Assembly: GCA_963704545.1 (NCBI GenBank)
Contig: OY969915.1
Location: forward strand, 2,356,001 to 2,420,000
Length of the DNA stretch: 64,000 nucleotides
Source of the DNA: VRUE01 sp963704545
GTDB taxonomy: Bacteria > Actinomycetota > Thermoleophilia > Solirubrobacterales > 70-9
Reading direction: 5' to 3'
Positions 8,869-17,515 of this stretch are shown piece after piece. The notes beneath the pieces were generated by a model. The model had not been told where the DNA came from. It saw nothing but the letters and a program-made list of their open reading frames with translations, and did no database searches. Numbering within the stretch: position 1 is the stretch's first letter; the number at the start of each line of letters is the position of its first letter. The translations under genes and the position numbers were made by a program.

Positions 8869-9246
8869 ATGACAGCCTTCCTGCACACGTGCTACCGGAT
8901 CGGCGACATCGACCGCTCGGTCGAGTTCTACGAGAAGATCGGCTTCCGAGAGGTCGCCCGGATGCCGATCGGCGAGGAGGCGATCAACGTCTTCCTGGCG
9001 CTCCCCGGCGAAAACCCCTGCCTCGAGCTGACCTACAACCACGGCGTCGACTCCTACGACCTCGGCACCGGCTACAACCACATCGCCCTCACCGTCGACG
9101 ACCTCGACGCCACCCTCGAGGGCCTGGCCGCCGAAGGCATCGAGCCCGAAAAGCCCCCCTACCGCCCCGGCGGCCGCACCGAGGGCCACCTCATCTGCTT
9201 CCTGCGCGACCCCGACGGCTACCGCATCGAGCTGATCGGGGCGTAG
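8869..9246 (+). CDS. Glyoxalase I-like VOC-fold protein
   Basis: Vicinal-oxygen-chelate protein, 125 aa, similar to lactoylglutathione lyase. It has the beta-alpha-beta-beta-beta halves: RIGDIDRSVEFYEKIGF at the N terminus, GYNHIALTVDDLDATLEGL in the middle, and FLRDPDGYRIELI with the metal-ligand Glu at the C terminus. In actinobacteria the thiol substrate would be mycothiol or another thiol rather than glutathione (inference). The ATG at 8869 follows TAGCCT by 8 bases with no ribosome site, suggesting leaderless transcription. It is divergent from the PBP gene, with only 40 bp between starts. Confidence 0.85.
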   Translation: MTAFLHTCYRIGDIDRSVEFYEKIGFREVARMPIGEEAINVFLALPGENPCLELTYNHGVDSYDLGTGYNHIALTVDDLDATLEGLAAEGIEPEKPPYRPGGRTEGHLICFLRDPDGYRIELIGA

Positions 9247-9251
9247 CTGAG

Positions 9252-10094
9252 CTAGATCCGCATGACGCGCGCCACGAGCGCGTCGAAGGCGCGGTCGGGT
9301 AGGACGCGGCGGGCGAGGGCCTGGCCACGGGCGTCGGTGCCGACCACATAGCGGGTGCGGGCGCGCCGAGCTGTGAGGGCGTGGAGGATCGACTTCGCGA
9401 CTTTCTCCGGCGGGATGCCGCGCTCGGCGGTTCGCTTCACGGCGGCGCGGAAGCGCTCGATCGTCTTGCCGTAGAGCTCCTCCTGGGAGTCGTGGGCGCG
9501 CTCGGAGACCTCGTCGGCGATCCGCTCGCCGCGCTCCCAGATCGGCGTGTCGATCGAGCCCGGCTCGATCACTGCGACGTCGATCTTCCACGGCCGCAAC
9601 TCCTGGCGCAGGCAGTCGGCGACCGCCTCGATCCCGTACTTGGAGGCGTGGTAGGGCGCGCCGAATGGCAGCGCCATGCGACCGCCGATCGAGCTGACGA
9701 AGACGATCCGCCCGGTGGCGCGGCGGATCAGCGGCAGGAAGGCCTGCGTGACCGCAACCTGGGCGATCAGGTTGACCTCGATCTGCCCGCGGAAATCGTC
9801 GACCGGGATCGTCTCCAGCGGGCTGAGCACGGCGATGCCGGCGTTGTTGACGAGGCCATCGAGGCCGGTCTCCCCCACCTCGCCGGCGACCCGCTCGGCC
9901 GCAGCGGCGATCTGGCCCGCGTCGGTCACGTCGAGCATCACCGGTACGAGCCGCTCCGAGCCCGCCTCGCGCAGCGCCGCCGCGTCCTCCTCACGACGCA
10001 CGGCTGCGAACACCCGCCACCCCTCGGCATCCATCCGCAGCGCGCTGGCCCGGCCGATTCCCGTCGACGCCCCCGTGAGGAGAACCGACTTCAT
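9252..10094 (-). CDS. Short-chain dehydrogenase/reductase
   Basis: NAD(P)-dependent oxidoreductase of the classical SDR family, 280 aa. Nucleotide-binding TGASTGIG is at 7-14, NNAG near 88, and the catalytic YHASK (Tyr/Lys pair) in the second half. The start ATG at 10094 shares its A with the stop of the upstream MerR gene (TGATG), so the two are co-transcribed and translationally coupled. The sequence resembles retinol- or steroid-type SDRs with a C-terminal extension. Substrate unknown. Confidence 0.85.
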   Translation of the reverse strand: MKSVLLTGASTGIGRASALRMDAEGWRVFAAVRREEDAAALREAGSERLVPVMLDVTDAGQIAAAAERVAGEVGETGLDGLVNNAGIAVLSPLETIPVDDFRGQIEVNLIAQVAVTQAFLPLIRRATGRIVFVSSIGGRMALPFGAPYHASKYGIEAVADCLRQELRPWKIDVAVIEPGSIDTPIWERGERIADEVSERAHDSQEELYGKTIERFRAAVKRTAERGIPPEKVAKSILHALTARRARTRYVVGTDARGQALARRVLPDRAFDALVARVMRI

Positions 10095-10798
10095 CAGCCG
10101 CGGCTTGCTCGGTGGCCCTCCAGCTCGGCGACCATCAGCTTGGTGTGGAGGGCGGCGATCAGGTCCTGCAGGGGCTGGGCGCCGCTCTCCAGCATTTCCA
10201 CCACGCGCTCGGGCGGGACCTCGCCGGCGAGGCGCTTCATCACGACCTCGACCTCCTGGCGGACGAGGTCTTCGAGGGCGGTCTTGTAGCGCAGGGTGTC
10301 GTAGACGGTGAAGCCGATCTCCTCGTCGTAGCCGCCGGCGCGGAAGCGGCTGATCGCCTCGATGATCTTGATGTCGGATGGCGAGTAGCCGCGGCTGTTG
10401 GGGCTGAGGATCTCCAGCTCCTCGAGCCGGTCGAGGACGTCCTTGGGCACGCCGTAGCGCTCGCGCACCTCGGCGGGGCTGGTGCGGGTGCGCTCCCCCG
10501 CCAGGGCACGGTCGAGGATGCGGTCCTCCAGCTCGACCAGGGCGCGGGCCCGCTCGGGATCCTCGTCGAGCACCGACTTGATCGCCTTCAGCGGCATGAA
10601 GCGCTCCTCCTGCAGCTGCTTGATCAGGCGAATCCGGTCGACGAACTCCGGCGGGTAATAGGCCATGTTGCGGCTGGTCTTGACCGGCTCGGGCAACAGC
10701 CCCTCGCGCAGGTAGTGCTTGATCGTCGGCGCCGGCACCCCGGAGGCCTCGGCCAGCTCCCCCATGCGCAGCAGAGACTTCTCCGTGTGGGCAGTCAC
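10094..10798 (-). CDS. MerR-family transcriptional regulator
   Basis: Regulator of 234 aa with an N-terminal MerR winged helix (LLRMGELAEASGVPAPTIKHYLREGLLP, then NMAYYPPEFVDRIRLIKQL). It has a second MerR-like segment at about residues 108-150 (YGVPKDVLDRLEELEILSPNSRGYSPSDIKII) and a helical C-terminal effector region. The GTG start at 10798 is the best candidate; the open frame runs further upstream without a ribosome site. It is coupled to the SDR gene and lies downstream of the CoA-transferase across a large stem-loop, so it may control this acyl-CoA cluster. Confidence 0.82.
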   Translation of the reverse strand: MTAHTEKSLLRMGELAEASGVPAPTIKHYLREGLLPEPVKTSRNMAYYPPEFVDRIRLIKQLQEERFMPLKAIKSVLDEDPERARALVELEDRILDRALAGERTRTSPAEVRERYGVPKDVLDRLEELEILSPNSRGYSPSDIKIIEAISRFRAGGYDEEIGFTVYDTLRYKTALEDLVRQEVEVVMKRLAGEVPPERVVEMLESGAQPLQDLIAALHTKLMVAELEGHRASRG

Positions 10799-10805
10799 TA
10801 GACCG

Positions 10806-10934
10806 CCCCCAGGACGCGAAAACCAAGCAGGTCGGGGGATGCAGGGAGGGCGACGAGGGGAGCGCACTCAGGTGCGTGACCCGAGGAGACCGACCGAAGA
10901 CCCCGAGATGCGCCGGTTTGCAGCGTCCTGGGGG
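10806..10934. repeat. 129-bp hairpin element between CoA-transferase and MerR genes
   Basis: A perfect 12-bp inverted pair, CCCCCAGGACGC (10806-10817) and GCGTCCTGGGGG (10923-10934), extends with a small bulge to AAACC/GGTTT. Inside, GGTCGG/CCGACC and CGCAC-TCAG-GTGCG can pair, giving a nested structure. It begins directly after the CoA-transferase stop and ends 8 bases before the MerR start, so it fills the gap. It could be a terminator or attenuator. Confidence 0.6.
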
Positions 10935-12170
10935 TCATGCGCGGAAGGTCGTGGCGGCGTCGGCGCTCGGGCTTGCCGCCGCCCCCGACTCCTTCATCGC
11001 GGCGATCTCCTCGGCCGAGTAGCCGACCTCGGCCAGAACCTCGTCGGTGTGCTCGCCGAAGGCGGGCGCCGGCCGGGTCGGGTCGGCGGGAGTGCGGCTC
11101 ATCTTCACCGGAGCGCCGAGCTGGCGAATCGTCCCCAGCTCGGGCTGCTCCATCTCGACCACCATCTCGCGCCCGCGCACCAGCTCGGAATCGAGCGCCT
11201 CGTCGATCTCCAGCACCGGCTCGATGCAGCAGTCGTGCTCGTCGTTGAAGGCCTTCCATTCCGCCCGCGTGCGTGAGCGGAAGACCTCGGCGATCTTCTG
11301 CCAGGCCTCAGAGCCCGGCGCTGCGAACTGCTCCTCGATCAGGTCCGGACGCTCCACCCCGTTGCAGAAGGCGGCCCAGAACTTCGGCTCCAGCGCGCCG
11401 CAGCTGATCCAGCCGTCGCTTGCCTCGTACGGCAGGTAGCAGGCCAGGCCGCCGGCGAGCTGCTGCTCACCCCGCCGCGGCACCTCGCCGTCGCAGAAGT
11501 AACGGCCCGCGACCATCGCCAGCCAGGAGAGGGCGCCGTCGGCCATCGAAACGTCGACCATCTGCCCTTCGCCGGAGCGGCGCCTCTCGTGCAACGCCGC
11601 CATCACGCCGAAGGCAGCCATCAGGGCGCCGCCGCCGAGATCGGCGATCTGGCCGCCCGACTGCACCGGCGGCCCGTCCTTGGCCCCGGTCAGTCCGAGC
11701 ACCCCGACCAGGCCGAGGTAGTTCATGTCGTGGCCGGCGCGCTGCGTGTAGGGGCCGTCCTGGCCGTAGCCGGTGATCGCGCAGAAGACGATGCCCGGGT
11801 TGGCCTCGCGCATCCGCTCGTAGCCGACGCCGAGCCGGTCCAGCACTCCCGGCCGGAAGCCGTCGATGACGACGTCGTGGCCTTCGACCAGCCGCAGCAG
11901 GGCCTCGCGGCCCTTCTCGCTCTTGAGGTCGAGGCGCACCGAGCGCTTGCCGCGGTTGAGCGAGAGGTAGAGGGCCGAGCGCGTGCCCAGCTCCTGCTGC
12001 TCGTCCGTCCCGTAATAGGGCGGTGCCCAGCGGATGTAGTCGCCCATGCCGGTGTCCTCGACCTTGAGCACCTCGGCGCCGAGGTCGGCGAGCAGCAGCG
12101 AGCAGAAGCCCCCGGGCAGCAGCCGGGAGAGGTCGAGAACCTTGACGTCGCTAAGCGGGAGAGCGCTCAC
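10935..12170 (-). CDS. CaiB/BaiF-type CoA-transferase (class III)
   Basis: Class III CoA-transferase or alpha-methylacyl-CoA racemase-like enzyme, 411 aa. It carries the family N-terminal block VLDLSRLLPGGFCSLLLADLGAEVLKVE, the CoA-binding segment LNRGKRSVRLDLKS, and the GQIADLGGGALMA segment holding the expected catalytic Asp. It moves CoA between acyl acids or racemises 2-methylacyl-CoA; the exact reaction cannot be read from the sequence. Its start overlaps the end of the BKACE gene by 20 bp, so the two are in one operon and probably in one catabolic route. Confidence 0.88.
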   Translation of the reverse strand: MSALPLSDVKVLDLSRLLPGGFCSLLLADLGAEVLKVEDTGMGDYIRWAPPYYGTDEQQELGTRSALYLSLNRGKRSVRLDLKSEKGREALLRLVEGHDVVIDGFRPGVLDRLGVGYERMREANPGIVFCAITGYGQDGPYTQRAGHDMNYLGLVGVLGLTGAKDGPPVQSGGQIADLGGGALMAAFGVMAALHERRRSGEGQMVDVSMADGALSWLAMVAGRYFCDGEVPRRGEQQLAGGLACYLPYEASDGWISCGALEPKFWAAFCNGVERPDLIEEQFAAPGSEAWQKIAEVFRSRTRAEWKAFNDEHDCCIEPVLEIDEALDSELVRGREMVVEMEQPELGTIRQLGAPVKMSRTPADPTRPAPAFGEHTDEVLAEVGYSAEEIAAMKESGAAASPSADAATTFRA

Positions 12171-13047
12171 GCTTCGGCACTCCCAGAAGCTCGCGGGCCT
12201 CGGCGACAGTGGCGGCCCTGCGGCCGACGTCCTCGGCCATCTGGCGCGCCTTGGCGATCAGATCGCCGTTGGAGCGCGCCATCTCGCCGCCCGGCAGGTA
12301 GAGATTGTCCTCGACCCCGGCGCGGACATTGCCGCCCAGCACCAGCGAGGAGCCGAGCAGCTTCCACTGGTCGCGGGAGATGCCGATCACCTGCCACTGG
12401 TTCTCGCCCTCAGCGCCGCCGGGGATCTGGTCCGCCATGAACCCGACGTTGCGGGGCGTCGGGCGGATACCGCCGTTGACGCCCATCACCAGAGATATCT
12501 GCAGCGGCGTCCGCTCCAGCAGCCCCATGTCGATCAGCGGGTCGAGGTTGGCGACATGACCGGCGTCGAAGCACTCGTGCTCGGGCTTGATCCCCAGGTC
12601 GCGCATCGCCGTGAGGAACTCGATGATCGTGTCGAAGCTGTTCTCGAAAACGGCCTTGAAGACGAAATCCTTGCGCCGGGAGCTGTACTTGGCGTAGTTC
12701 ATCGAGCTCATGTTGAGCGCGGCGACGTCGGGCTTCAGGGCCCGCAGGTACTCGATCCGCTTCTCGATCGGGATGCCGATCGCGCCGGTCGAGTAGTTGA
12801 TGATCACGTCGCCGACCTCGGCCAGGATCGCCTCGGTGATCGCCCTGAAGTCCTCGACCTCGTAGGACGGCGTGCCGTCCGGCGTGCGGGCGTGGATGTG
12901 GATCTGCGAGGCGCCCTCGTCGACCGCGCGCCGCGCCTCCGCCGCATACTCCTCCGGCGTGTAGGGGATCGCCGGGCACTGGTCCCGGTTGGCGATCACC
13001 CCGCTGATCGAGCAGCTGATGACTACTGGGTCCTCGAACGAGCTCAT
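12151..13047 (-). CDS. BKACE-family beta-keto acid cleavage enzyme (DUF849)
   Basis: Zn-dependent enzyme of the beta-keto acid cleavage family, 298 aa, related to 3-keto-5-aminohexanoate cleavage enzyme. Members condense a beta-keto acid with acetyl-CoA and split it into acetoacetate and a new acyl-CoA. Visible are the metal-site HIHARTPDG segment (about 49-57), EVED, and FDAGHVANL. ATG 13047 has AAGGAGG 5 bases upstream, partly inside the 3' arm of hairpin 13056-13104. Gene order carboxylase, BKACE, CoA-transferase suggests a shared acyl-CoA pathway. Confidence 0.88.
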   Translation of the reverse strand: MSSFEDPVVISCSISGVIANRDQCPAIPYTPEEYAAEARRAVDEGASQIHIHARTPDGTPSYEVEDFRAITEAILAEVGDVIINYSTGAIGIPIEKRIEYLRALKPDVAALNMSSMNYAKYSSRRKDFVFKAVFENSFDTIIEFLTAMRDLGIKPEHECFDAGHVANLDPLIDMGLLERTPLQISLVMGVNGGIRPTPRNVGFMADQIPGGAEGENQWQVIGISRDQWKLLGSSLVLGGNVRAGVEDNLYLPGGEMARSNGDLIAKARQMAEDVGRRAATVAEARELLGVPKRERSPA

Positions 13048-13055
13048 CGCCCCTC

Positions 13056-13104
13056 CTTCCGGTGCGGTTTATGTGGGTATAGATGGCAAAAGTCGCACCG
13101 GAAG
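13056..13104. repeat. Hairpin repeat, family C, copy 1
   Basis: Arms CTTCCGGTGCG (13056-13066) and CGCACCGGAAG (13094-13104) are a perfect 11-bp pair enclosing a 27-nt AT-richer loop with TTTATGT near one end and AAAAG near the other. It fills the gap between the carboxylase stop and the BKACE start and overlaps the BKACE Shine-Dalgarno. A second copy lies at 32025-32069. Confidence 0.75.
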
Positions 13105-13105
13105 C

Positions 13106-14698
13106 TCATACCGGCATGACTCCGTGGCGCTTCTTCGGCTTCTCCACATGCTTGTTCTTCGCCATGCGGAGGGCGTTGACGATCGTCGGCCGGGTCTCGC
13201 GCGGGTCGATCACGTCGTCGATCACAGCGTTGCCGGCGGCGATGTAGGGGTCGATCTGCTCGCGGACCGCGTTCAGCATCGCCTCTTTCGTCGCCTCGGG
13301 ATCGTCGGAGGCCTCGATCATCGATCGGCCGATGATGTTGACCGCGCCCTCGGCACCCATCACCGAGATCTCGGCACCGGGCCAGGCGACGATCAGATCG
13401 GGCTCGTACGCCTTGCCGCACATCACGTAGTAGCCGGCCCCGTAGGCCTTGCGCACGACGACGGTCACCTTCGGCACCGTGGCGCGGCTGACCGCGTAGA
13501 GCATCTTCGCGCCGTGGCGGATGATCCCGGCGTGCTCGACTTTGGCGCCGACCATGAAGCCGGGCACGTCCTGGAGGAAGACGAGCGGAATGTTGAAGGC
13601 GTCGCAGAGGTTGATGAAGCGCGCCGCCTTGTCGGCCGAGTCGTTGTCGAGGATGCCCGCCAGGTGCTTGGGCTGGTTGGCGACGATCCCCGCCGGCTGG
13701 CCGCCGAAGCGGGCGAAGCAGGTGATCAGCGTCCTGGCGAACTTCGGCTTGATGTCGAAGAACTCACCGTCGTCGACGATCTCGCGGATCACGTCGTACA
13801 TGTCGTAGGGCTGGCGCGAGGAGTCGGGGACGATCTCCATCAGCTTCTCCGAAGCGCGGTCGACCGGGTCGGAGACGTCGAGCACCGGCGGCTTCTCCTC
13901 GCAGTTGGCGGGGAAGTAGGAGAGGTACTGCTTGACCCGTTCGATGCACTCCGCGTCGTCCTTGACCTCGAGGTCCCCCACCCCCGACTTGCGGCAGTGG
14001 ACCTTGGCGCCGCCGAGCTCCTCCATCGTGATGTCCTCGCCGGTGACGGCTTTGGTCAGGTGCGGTCCGGCGAGCGCCATCGCGCCCTGGCCGGAGACCA
14101 TCGGCACGAAGTCGGCGAGGGCCGGGATGTAGGCGGTGCCGGCGGCGCAGGGCCCCATCATCGCCGCGACCATCGGGATCACGCCCGACATCTCGACCTC
14201 CTCGCGGAAGAGGTGGCCGGAGCCGGCGAAGAGCGAGCCCGCCGCCTCCTGGATGCGGGCGCCGGCCGAGTCGAGCAGCCAGATGAAGGGCATCCGCTTG
14301 GAGAGGGCCATCTCGCGCAGGCGGGTGACCTTGAGCTCGCCGGTCATCCCCATCGAGCCGGCCATCACGGTGAAGTCGTAGGCGGCGACGCAGCAGGGGC
14401 GGCCGTCGACGTCACCCCAGCCGGTGATCACGCCGTCGGCGGGGGCCTCTTTGCCCTCCATCGCCCGCTGGGCGAAGTGGGGCCGGCCGTGGATGCCCAT
14501 CTCGACGAAGGTGCCCTCGTCGACGAGCAGGTCGATCCGCTCGCGGGCGGTCATCTTGCCGCGCTCGTGCTGCTTGGCGATCTTCTCCTCGCCGCCGCCG
14601 AGTTTCGCCTTCTCGCGCCGCTCGTGCAGCTGCTCGGTCAGCTCGCCCAGGGGCGCGGTGCCCGGAAGCAGGTGCTTGGTCTCCTGATCAGTCGCCAC
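13106..14698 (-). CDS. Acyl-CoA carboxylase beta subunit (carboxyltransferase)
   Basis: Carboxyltransferase subunit of a biotin-dependent acyl-CoA (propionyl-, acetyl- or methylcrotonyl-CoA) carboxylase, 530 aa. It contains two crotonase-like halves. N-terminal part: GKMTARERIDLLVDEGTF, VCC-type GSMGMTGELKV, DSAGARIQEAAGS, GPCAAGTAY. C-terminal part: FARFGGQPAGIVANQ, LQDVPGFMVG, and the RKAYGAGYYVM segment with MGAEGAVNI. The start is GTG 14698, which shares a base with the TAG stop of the enoyl-CoA hydratase. It needs a biotinylated carrier and biotin carboxylase; a free carrier lies at 32.1 kb. Confidence 0.92.
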   Translation of the reverse strand: MATDQETKHLLPGTAPLGELTEQLHERREKAKLGGGEEKIAKQHERGKMTARERIDLLVDEGTFVEMGIHGRPHFAQRAMEGKEAPADGVITGWGDVDGRPCCVAAYDFTVMAGSMGMTGELKVTRLREMALSKRMPFIWLLDSAGARIQEAAGSLFAGSGHLFREEVEMSGVIPMVAAMMGPCAAGTAYIPALADFVPMVSGQGAMALAGPHLTKAVTGEDITMEELGGAKVHCRKSGVGDLEVKDDAECIERVKQYLSYFPANCEEKPPVLDVSDPVDRASEKLMEIVPDSSRQPYDMYDVIREIVDDGEFFDIKPKFARTLITCFARFGGQPAGIVANQPKHLAGILDNDSADKAARFINLCDAFNIPLVFLQDVPGFMVGAKVEHAGIIRHGAKMLYAVSRATVPKVTVVVRKAYGAGYYVMCGKAYEPDLIVAWPGAEISVMGAEGAVNIIGRSMIEASDDPEATKEAMLNAVREQIDPYIAAGNAVIDDVIDPRETRPTIVNALRMAKNKHVEKPKKRHGVMPV

Positions 14699-15480
14699 TA
14701 CCGTCCCTTCCACTGCGGATCGCGTTTCTCGAAGAATGCGGTGACGCCCTCGACGATGTCCTCGGTCGAGAAGGTGAGCGAGAGCTGCGAGCGCAGGTAA
14801 TCGAGCGCGTCGTCGACCGCCATGTCCTGCTGGCGGTACATCGCGTCGTGGCCGAGGCGCATCAGCACCGGGCTCTTGGAGGCGAGCTTGGTCGCCCACT
14901 CGGCGACCGCGGCGTCGAACTCCCCGGCCGGCACGACCTTGTTGGCGAGCCCGTACTCGACCGCCTGCTCGGCACTCAGCCGCTCGCCCAGCAGCATCAT
15001 CTCGTTGACCTTCTTGCGCGGGACGTTGCGGTAGATGATCGCCATGATCATGTAGGGGAAGGCGCCGACGTTGATCTCCGGCGTGCCGAAGGTGGCGCCC
15101 TCTTTGGCGATCAGCAGGTCGCAGGAGAGCGCGAGGCCCATCCCGCCCGCCAGAACGTGGCCGTTGGCCGCGCAGAGGCTCGGCTTGCCGAGGCGCGGCA
15201 TCAGCCTGAAGTATTCGAGGAAGAGGTCTGTGGCGAAGTGTTTGGCGACGAGCGGGACGTCGGCCGCGAAGCCACCGAGGTCGGCGCCGGCGCAGAAGAC
15301 CTTGTCCCCGGCCCCGGTGAGGACGACGGCGCGGACCTCCTCGGAGTCGCGCGCCGTCTTCATCGCGTCGACCAGCTCGACCAGCATCTGCCCGGAGAGC
15401 ATGTTGCGCTTCTCCGGGTTGTTGAGGGTCACCGTCGCGACCCCGTCGGCGACCTCGTACTTGACGACCTCGTAGTCCAT
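14698..15480 (-). CDS. Enoyl-CoA hydratase/isomerase
   Basis: Crotonase-fold enzyme, 260 aa, that hydrates 2-enoyl-CoA or isomerises double bonds in acyl-CoA breakdown. Seen are the CoA-binding and oxyanion-hole segments AGADLGGFA (about 68-76) and HVLAGGMGLALSCDLLIA with AEGATFGTPEI-like following region. The C-terminal FFEKRDPQWKGR is typical. The ATG at 15480 matches the family start; the open frame reaches 15723 but runs across the divergent promoter. First gene of the carboxylase operon and divergent from an acyl-CoA dehydrogenase. Confidence 0.9.
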   Translation of the reverse strand: MDYEVVKYEVADGVATVTLNNPEKRNMLSGQMLVELVDAMKTARDSEEVRAVVLTGAGDKVFCAGADLGGFAADVPLVAKHFATDLFLEYFRLMPRLGKPSLCAANGHVLAGGMGLALSCDLLIAKEGATFGTPEINVGAFPYMIMAIIYRNVPRKKVNEMMLLGERLSAEQAVEYGLANKVVPAGEFDAAVAEWATKLASKSPVLMRLGHDAMYRQQDMAVDDALDYLRSQLSLTFSTEDIVEGVTAFFEKRDPQWKGR

Positions 15481-15565
15481 CGGCGAGGGACCATAGCCGA
15501 CTCTGTAGGAAGTGGGAAGTGCTACTGTCCACGCGACCGCGAACTGCGAACGAGGAGAGAGACCA

Positions 15566-16780
15566 GTGGCGACCGCGACCGACGGCTCCAAAGTCATCAA
15601 GCCCAACTTCGACGGGGGCACCAAGAGCTTCATCTTCAGCCAGGAGCACGAAGACCTGCGCGAGTCGATGGAGGCCTGGGTCAAAAAGGAGATGTGGCCG
15701 CACCGCAACGAGTGGGAGGACACCTACTGGCCGACCGAGAAGCTGAAGCGGGCCGGCGAGCTCGGCTTCCTCGGCCTCTGCTTCCCGGAGGAGTACGGCG
15801 GACAGGGCGGCGACTACTACTACTCGCTGGTCCGCGCCGAGTGCATGGCCTACACCGGCTCAGGCGGCACCAACATGGGCTTCGCCGTGCAGACCGACAT
15901 GGTCCTGCCGCCGATCCACCTGCTCGGCACCGAGGAGCAGAAGCGCAAGTACCTCGAACCGGGCCTCAAGGGCGAGAAGGTCGGCTGCCTCGGGATCACC
16001 GAGCCGGGCGCCGGTTCCGACGTGGCGGGCATCCGCACCACCGCGATCCGCGACGGCGACGAATTCGTCATCAACGGCTCGAAGACGTTCATCACCAACG
16101 GGCCCCGCGCCGACTTCATCGTCCTCGTCGCCAAGACCAACCCCGAGGAGCGCCACGCCGGCATCACCCTCTTCGTCGTCGACCTGCGCGACGAGAACGG
16201 CGAGAAGGTCCCCGGCTTCACCGTCTCGGCCGAGCTGGAGAAGATGGGGATGCACGCCTCCGACACCGGCGAACTCGCTTTCGAAGACGTCCGCGTCCCC
16301 GCCAGCGCCATCCTCGGCGAAGAGGGCAAGGGCTTCTACCACATCGCCTGGGAGCTCCAGGGCGAGCGCCTGGTCGCCGCCGCCGGCTCCCACGCGGGTG
16401 CGGAGCGGATGATCGAGAAAACCCTCGAGTACGCCAAGGAGCGCGAAGCCTTCGGCCGCCCAATCGGCAAGTTCCAGGCGATCCGCCACAAGTTCGCCGA
16501 GATGGCGACCAAGGCGGAGGCCGCGAAGCAGTTCACCTACGCGACCGCCTGGCGCTTCGGCAACGGCGAGTACCCGGTGCGCGAGATCACGATGGCGAAG
16601 CTCTTCTCCTCCCGCATGGCCTGCGAGGTCGCTGACGAGTGCATCCAAATCCTCGGCGGCTACGGCTACATGAAGGAGTACGAGATCGAGCGCGCCTACC
16701 GCGACGTCCGCCTCAACCGCATCGGGGCCGGCACCGACGAGGTGATGCTCGACGTGATCGGCAAGAGCTACGGGCTCTAG
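15566..16780 (+). CDS. Acyl-CoA dehydrogenase
   Basis: FAD flavoenzyme, 404 aa, that oxidises acyl-CoA to 2-enoyl-CoA and passes electrons to ETF. Signature regions: GITEPGAGSDVAGIRT, INGSKTFITNG, REAFGRPIGKFQAIRHKFAEMAT, and ILGGYGYMKEYEIERAYRDVRLNRIGAGTDEVM near the C terminus, which includes the usual catalytic region. The start is GTG 15566 with GAGGAGAG 6 bases upstream. The adjacent divergent hydratase and downstream second dehydrogenase suggest one degradation route. Substrate chain length cannot be read. Confidence 0.92.
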   Translation: MATATDGSKVIKPNFDGGTKSFIFSQEHEDLRESMEAWVKKEMWPHRNEWEDTYWPTEKLKRAGELGFLGLCFPEEYGGQGGDYYYSLVRAECMAYTGSGGTNMGFAVQTDMVLPPIHLLGTEEQKRKYLEPGLKGEKVGCLGITEPGAGSDVAGIRTTAIRDGDEFVINGSKTFITNGPRADFIVLVAKTNPEERHAGITLFVVDLRDENGEKVPGFTVSAELEKMGMHASDTGELAFEDVRVPASAILGEEGKGFYHIAWELQGERLVAAAGSHAGAERMIEKTLEYAKEREAFGRPIGKFQAIRHKFAEMATKAEAAKQFTYATAWRFGNGEYPVREITMAKLFSSRMACEVADECIQILGGYGYMKEYEIERAYRDVRLNRIGAGTDEVMLDVIGKSYGL

Positions 16781-16794
16781 GGAGGGACGCCCAC

Positions 16795-17223
16795 ATGGGG
16801 TCCCAGGTCGAGCACATCCGCTCCTACTACGAGGCGCTGAACACGGGCGATGCCGAGGCGGTCGCCCGGCATTTCACCGATGACGCCACCCACTACTACA
16901 CCCGTCTCGGCCCGCACGAGGGGGCCGAGACGATCGGGCAGATGACAGACCTCGCGGTCAAGAGCATCGAGGCCCAGTGGTTCCTCGAGAACGCGCTCGA
17001 AAGCGGGGACGGGGACGAAGCCGTGATCGAGTGGACGATGACCTGGCGCGACCCCAAAAGCGGCGAGAAGCGGCTGGACCGAGGCACCGAGTGGTTCGTC
17101 TTCCGCGACGGCCTGATCGCCGAGGTGCGCGCCTACCACCACGGCGGAAAGAAGAACCCGCGGGGCGACCTACTCGGCTTCGACCACGAGGGTCGCGGCT
17201 ACACGATGCTGGAGGAGCAGTGA
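16795..17223 (+). CDS. SnoaL-like (NTF2-fold) polyketide cyclase-type protein
   Basis: Protein of 142 aa with the alpha+beta cone fold of the SnoaL/NTF2 group: HIRSYYEALNTGDAEAVARHFTDDATHYYTRLGP at the N terminus and RLDRGTEWFVFRDGLIAEVRAYHH at the C terminus. ATG 16795 follows GGGAGGGA closely and starts 15 bases after the dehydrogenase stop, so it is co-transcribed. Family members bind small hydrophobic ligands or act as isomerases. Role here unknown. Confidence 0.82.
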   Translation: MGSQVEHIRSYYEALNTGDAEAVARHFTDDATHYYTRLGPHEGAETIGQMTDLAVKSIEAQWFLENALESGDGDEAVIEWTMTWRDPKSGEKRLDRGTEWFVFRDGLIAEVRAYHHGGKKNPRGDLLGFDHEGRGYTMLEEQ

Positions 17224-17227
17224 GCGA

Positions 17228-17449
17228 TCAGCCGTTGGTGACGAGCACCGTGGCGATCGTGCCGAAGATCCCGAGCATCGTGGGACCCCAGAGCATGAAG
17301 ATGAGTTGCCGCAGGTCACGCACCTCGGTGCGCAGGTCCCGCAGGTCGCAGTCGACCCGGTCAAGCCTCTGGTCCAGCCCATCGAATCGTTTATCGATTC
17401 CGTTGAACCGCTCGTCAAGTCGTCCGTCAGTCCACATCGTTCGCTCCAT
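17228..17449 (-). CDS. Small coiled-coil membrane protein
   Basis: 73-residue protein built of a heptad-like N-terminal half (DERFNGIDKRFDGLDQRLD, then VDCDLRDLRTEVRDLRQL) and a single C-terminal membrane helix (FMLWGPTMLGIFGTIATVLV). This is the layout of many small oligomeric membrane-anchored proteins. ATG 17449 follows TAGCGT by 7 bases with no ribosome site, fitting the leaderless pattern seen elsewhere here. Function unknown. Confidence 0.65.
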   Translation of the reverse strand: MERTMWTDGRLDERFNGIDKRFDGLDQRLDRVDCDLRDLRTEVRDLRQLIFMLWGPTMLGIFGTIATVLVTNG

Positions 17450-17515
17450 GCCGGCGACGCTAACAGGCCCCGGCGCACGTGAAATGCATTGTCTGCAACG
17501 AAAGTGTAGCTATTC

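Noticed and set aside
12989..14800. 603-codon open frame on the plus strand
   Set aside because: It lies opposite the acyl-CoA carboxylase and BKACE genes, has His/Val/Arg-rich low-quality composition and no domain; it is a shadow frame of high-GC DNA. The same holds for 6903-8567 (+), 38475-40205 (+), 56799-58595 (-) and similar long frames.
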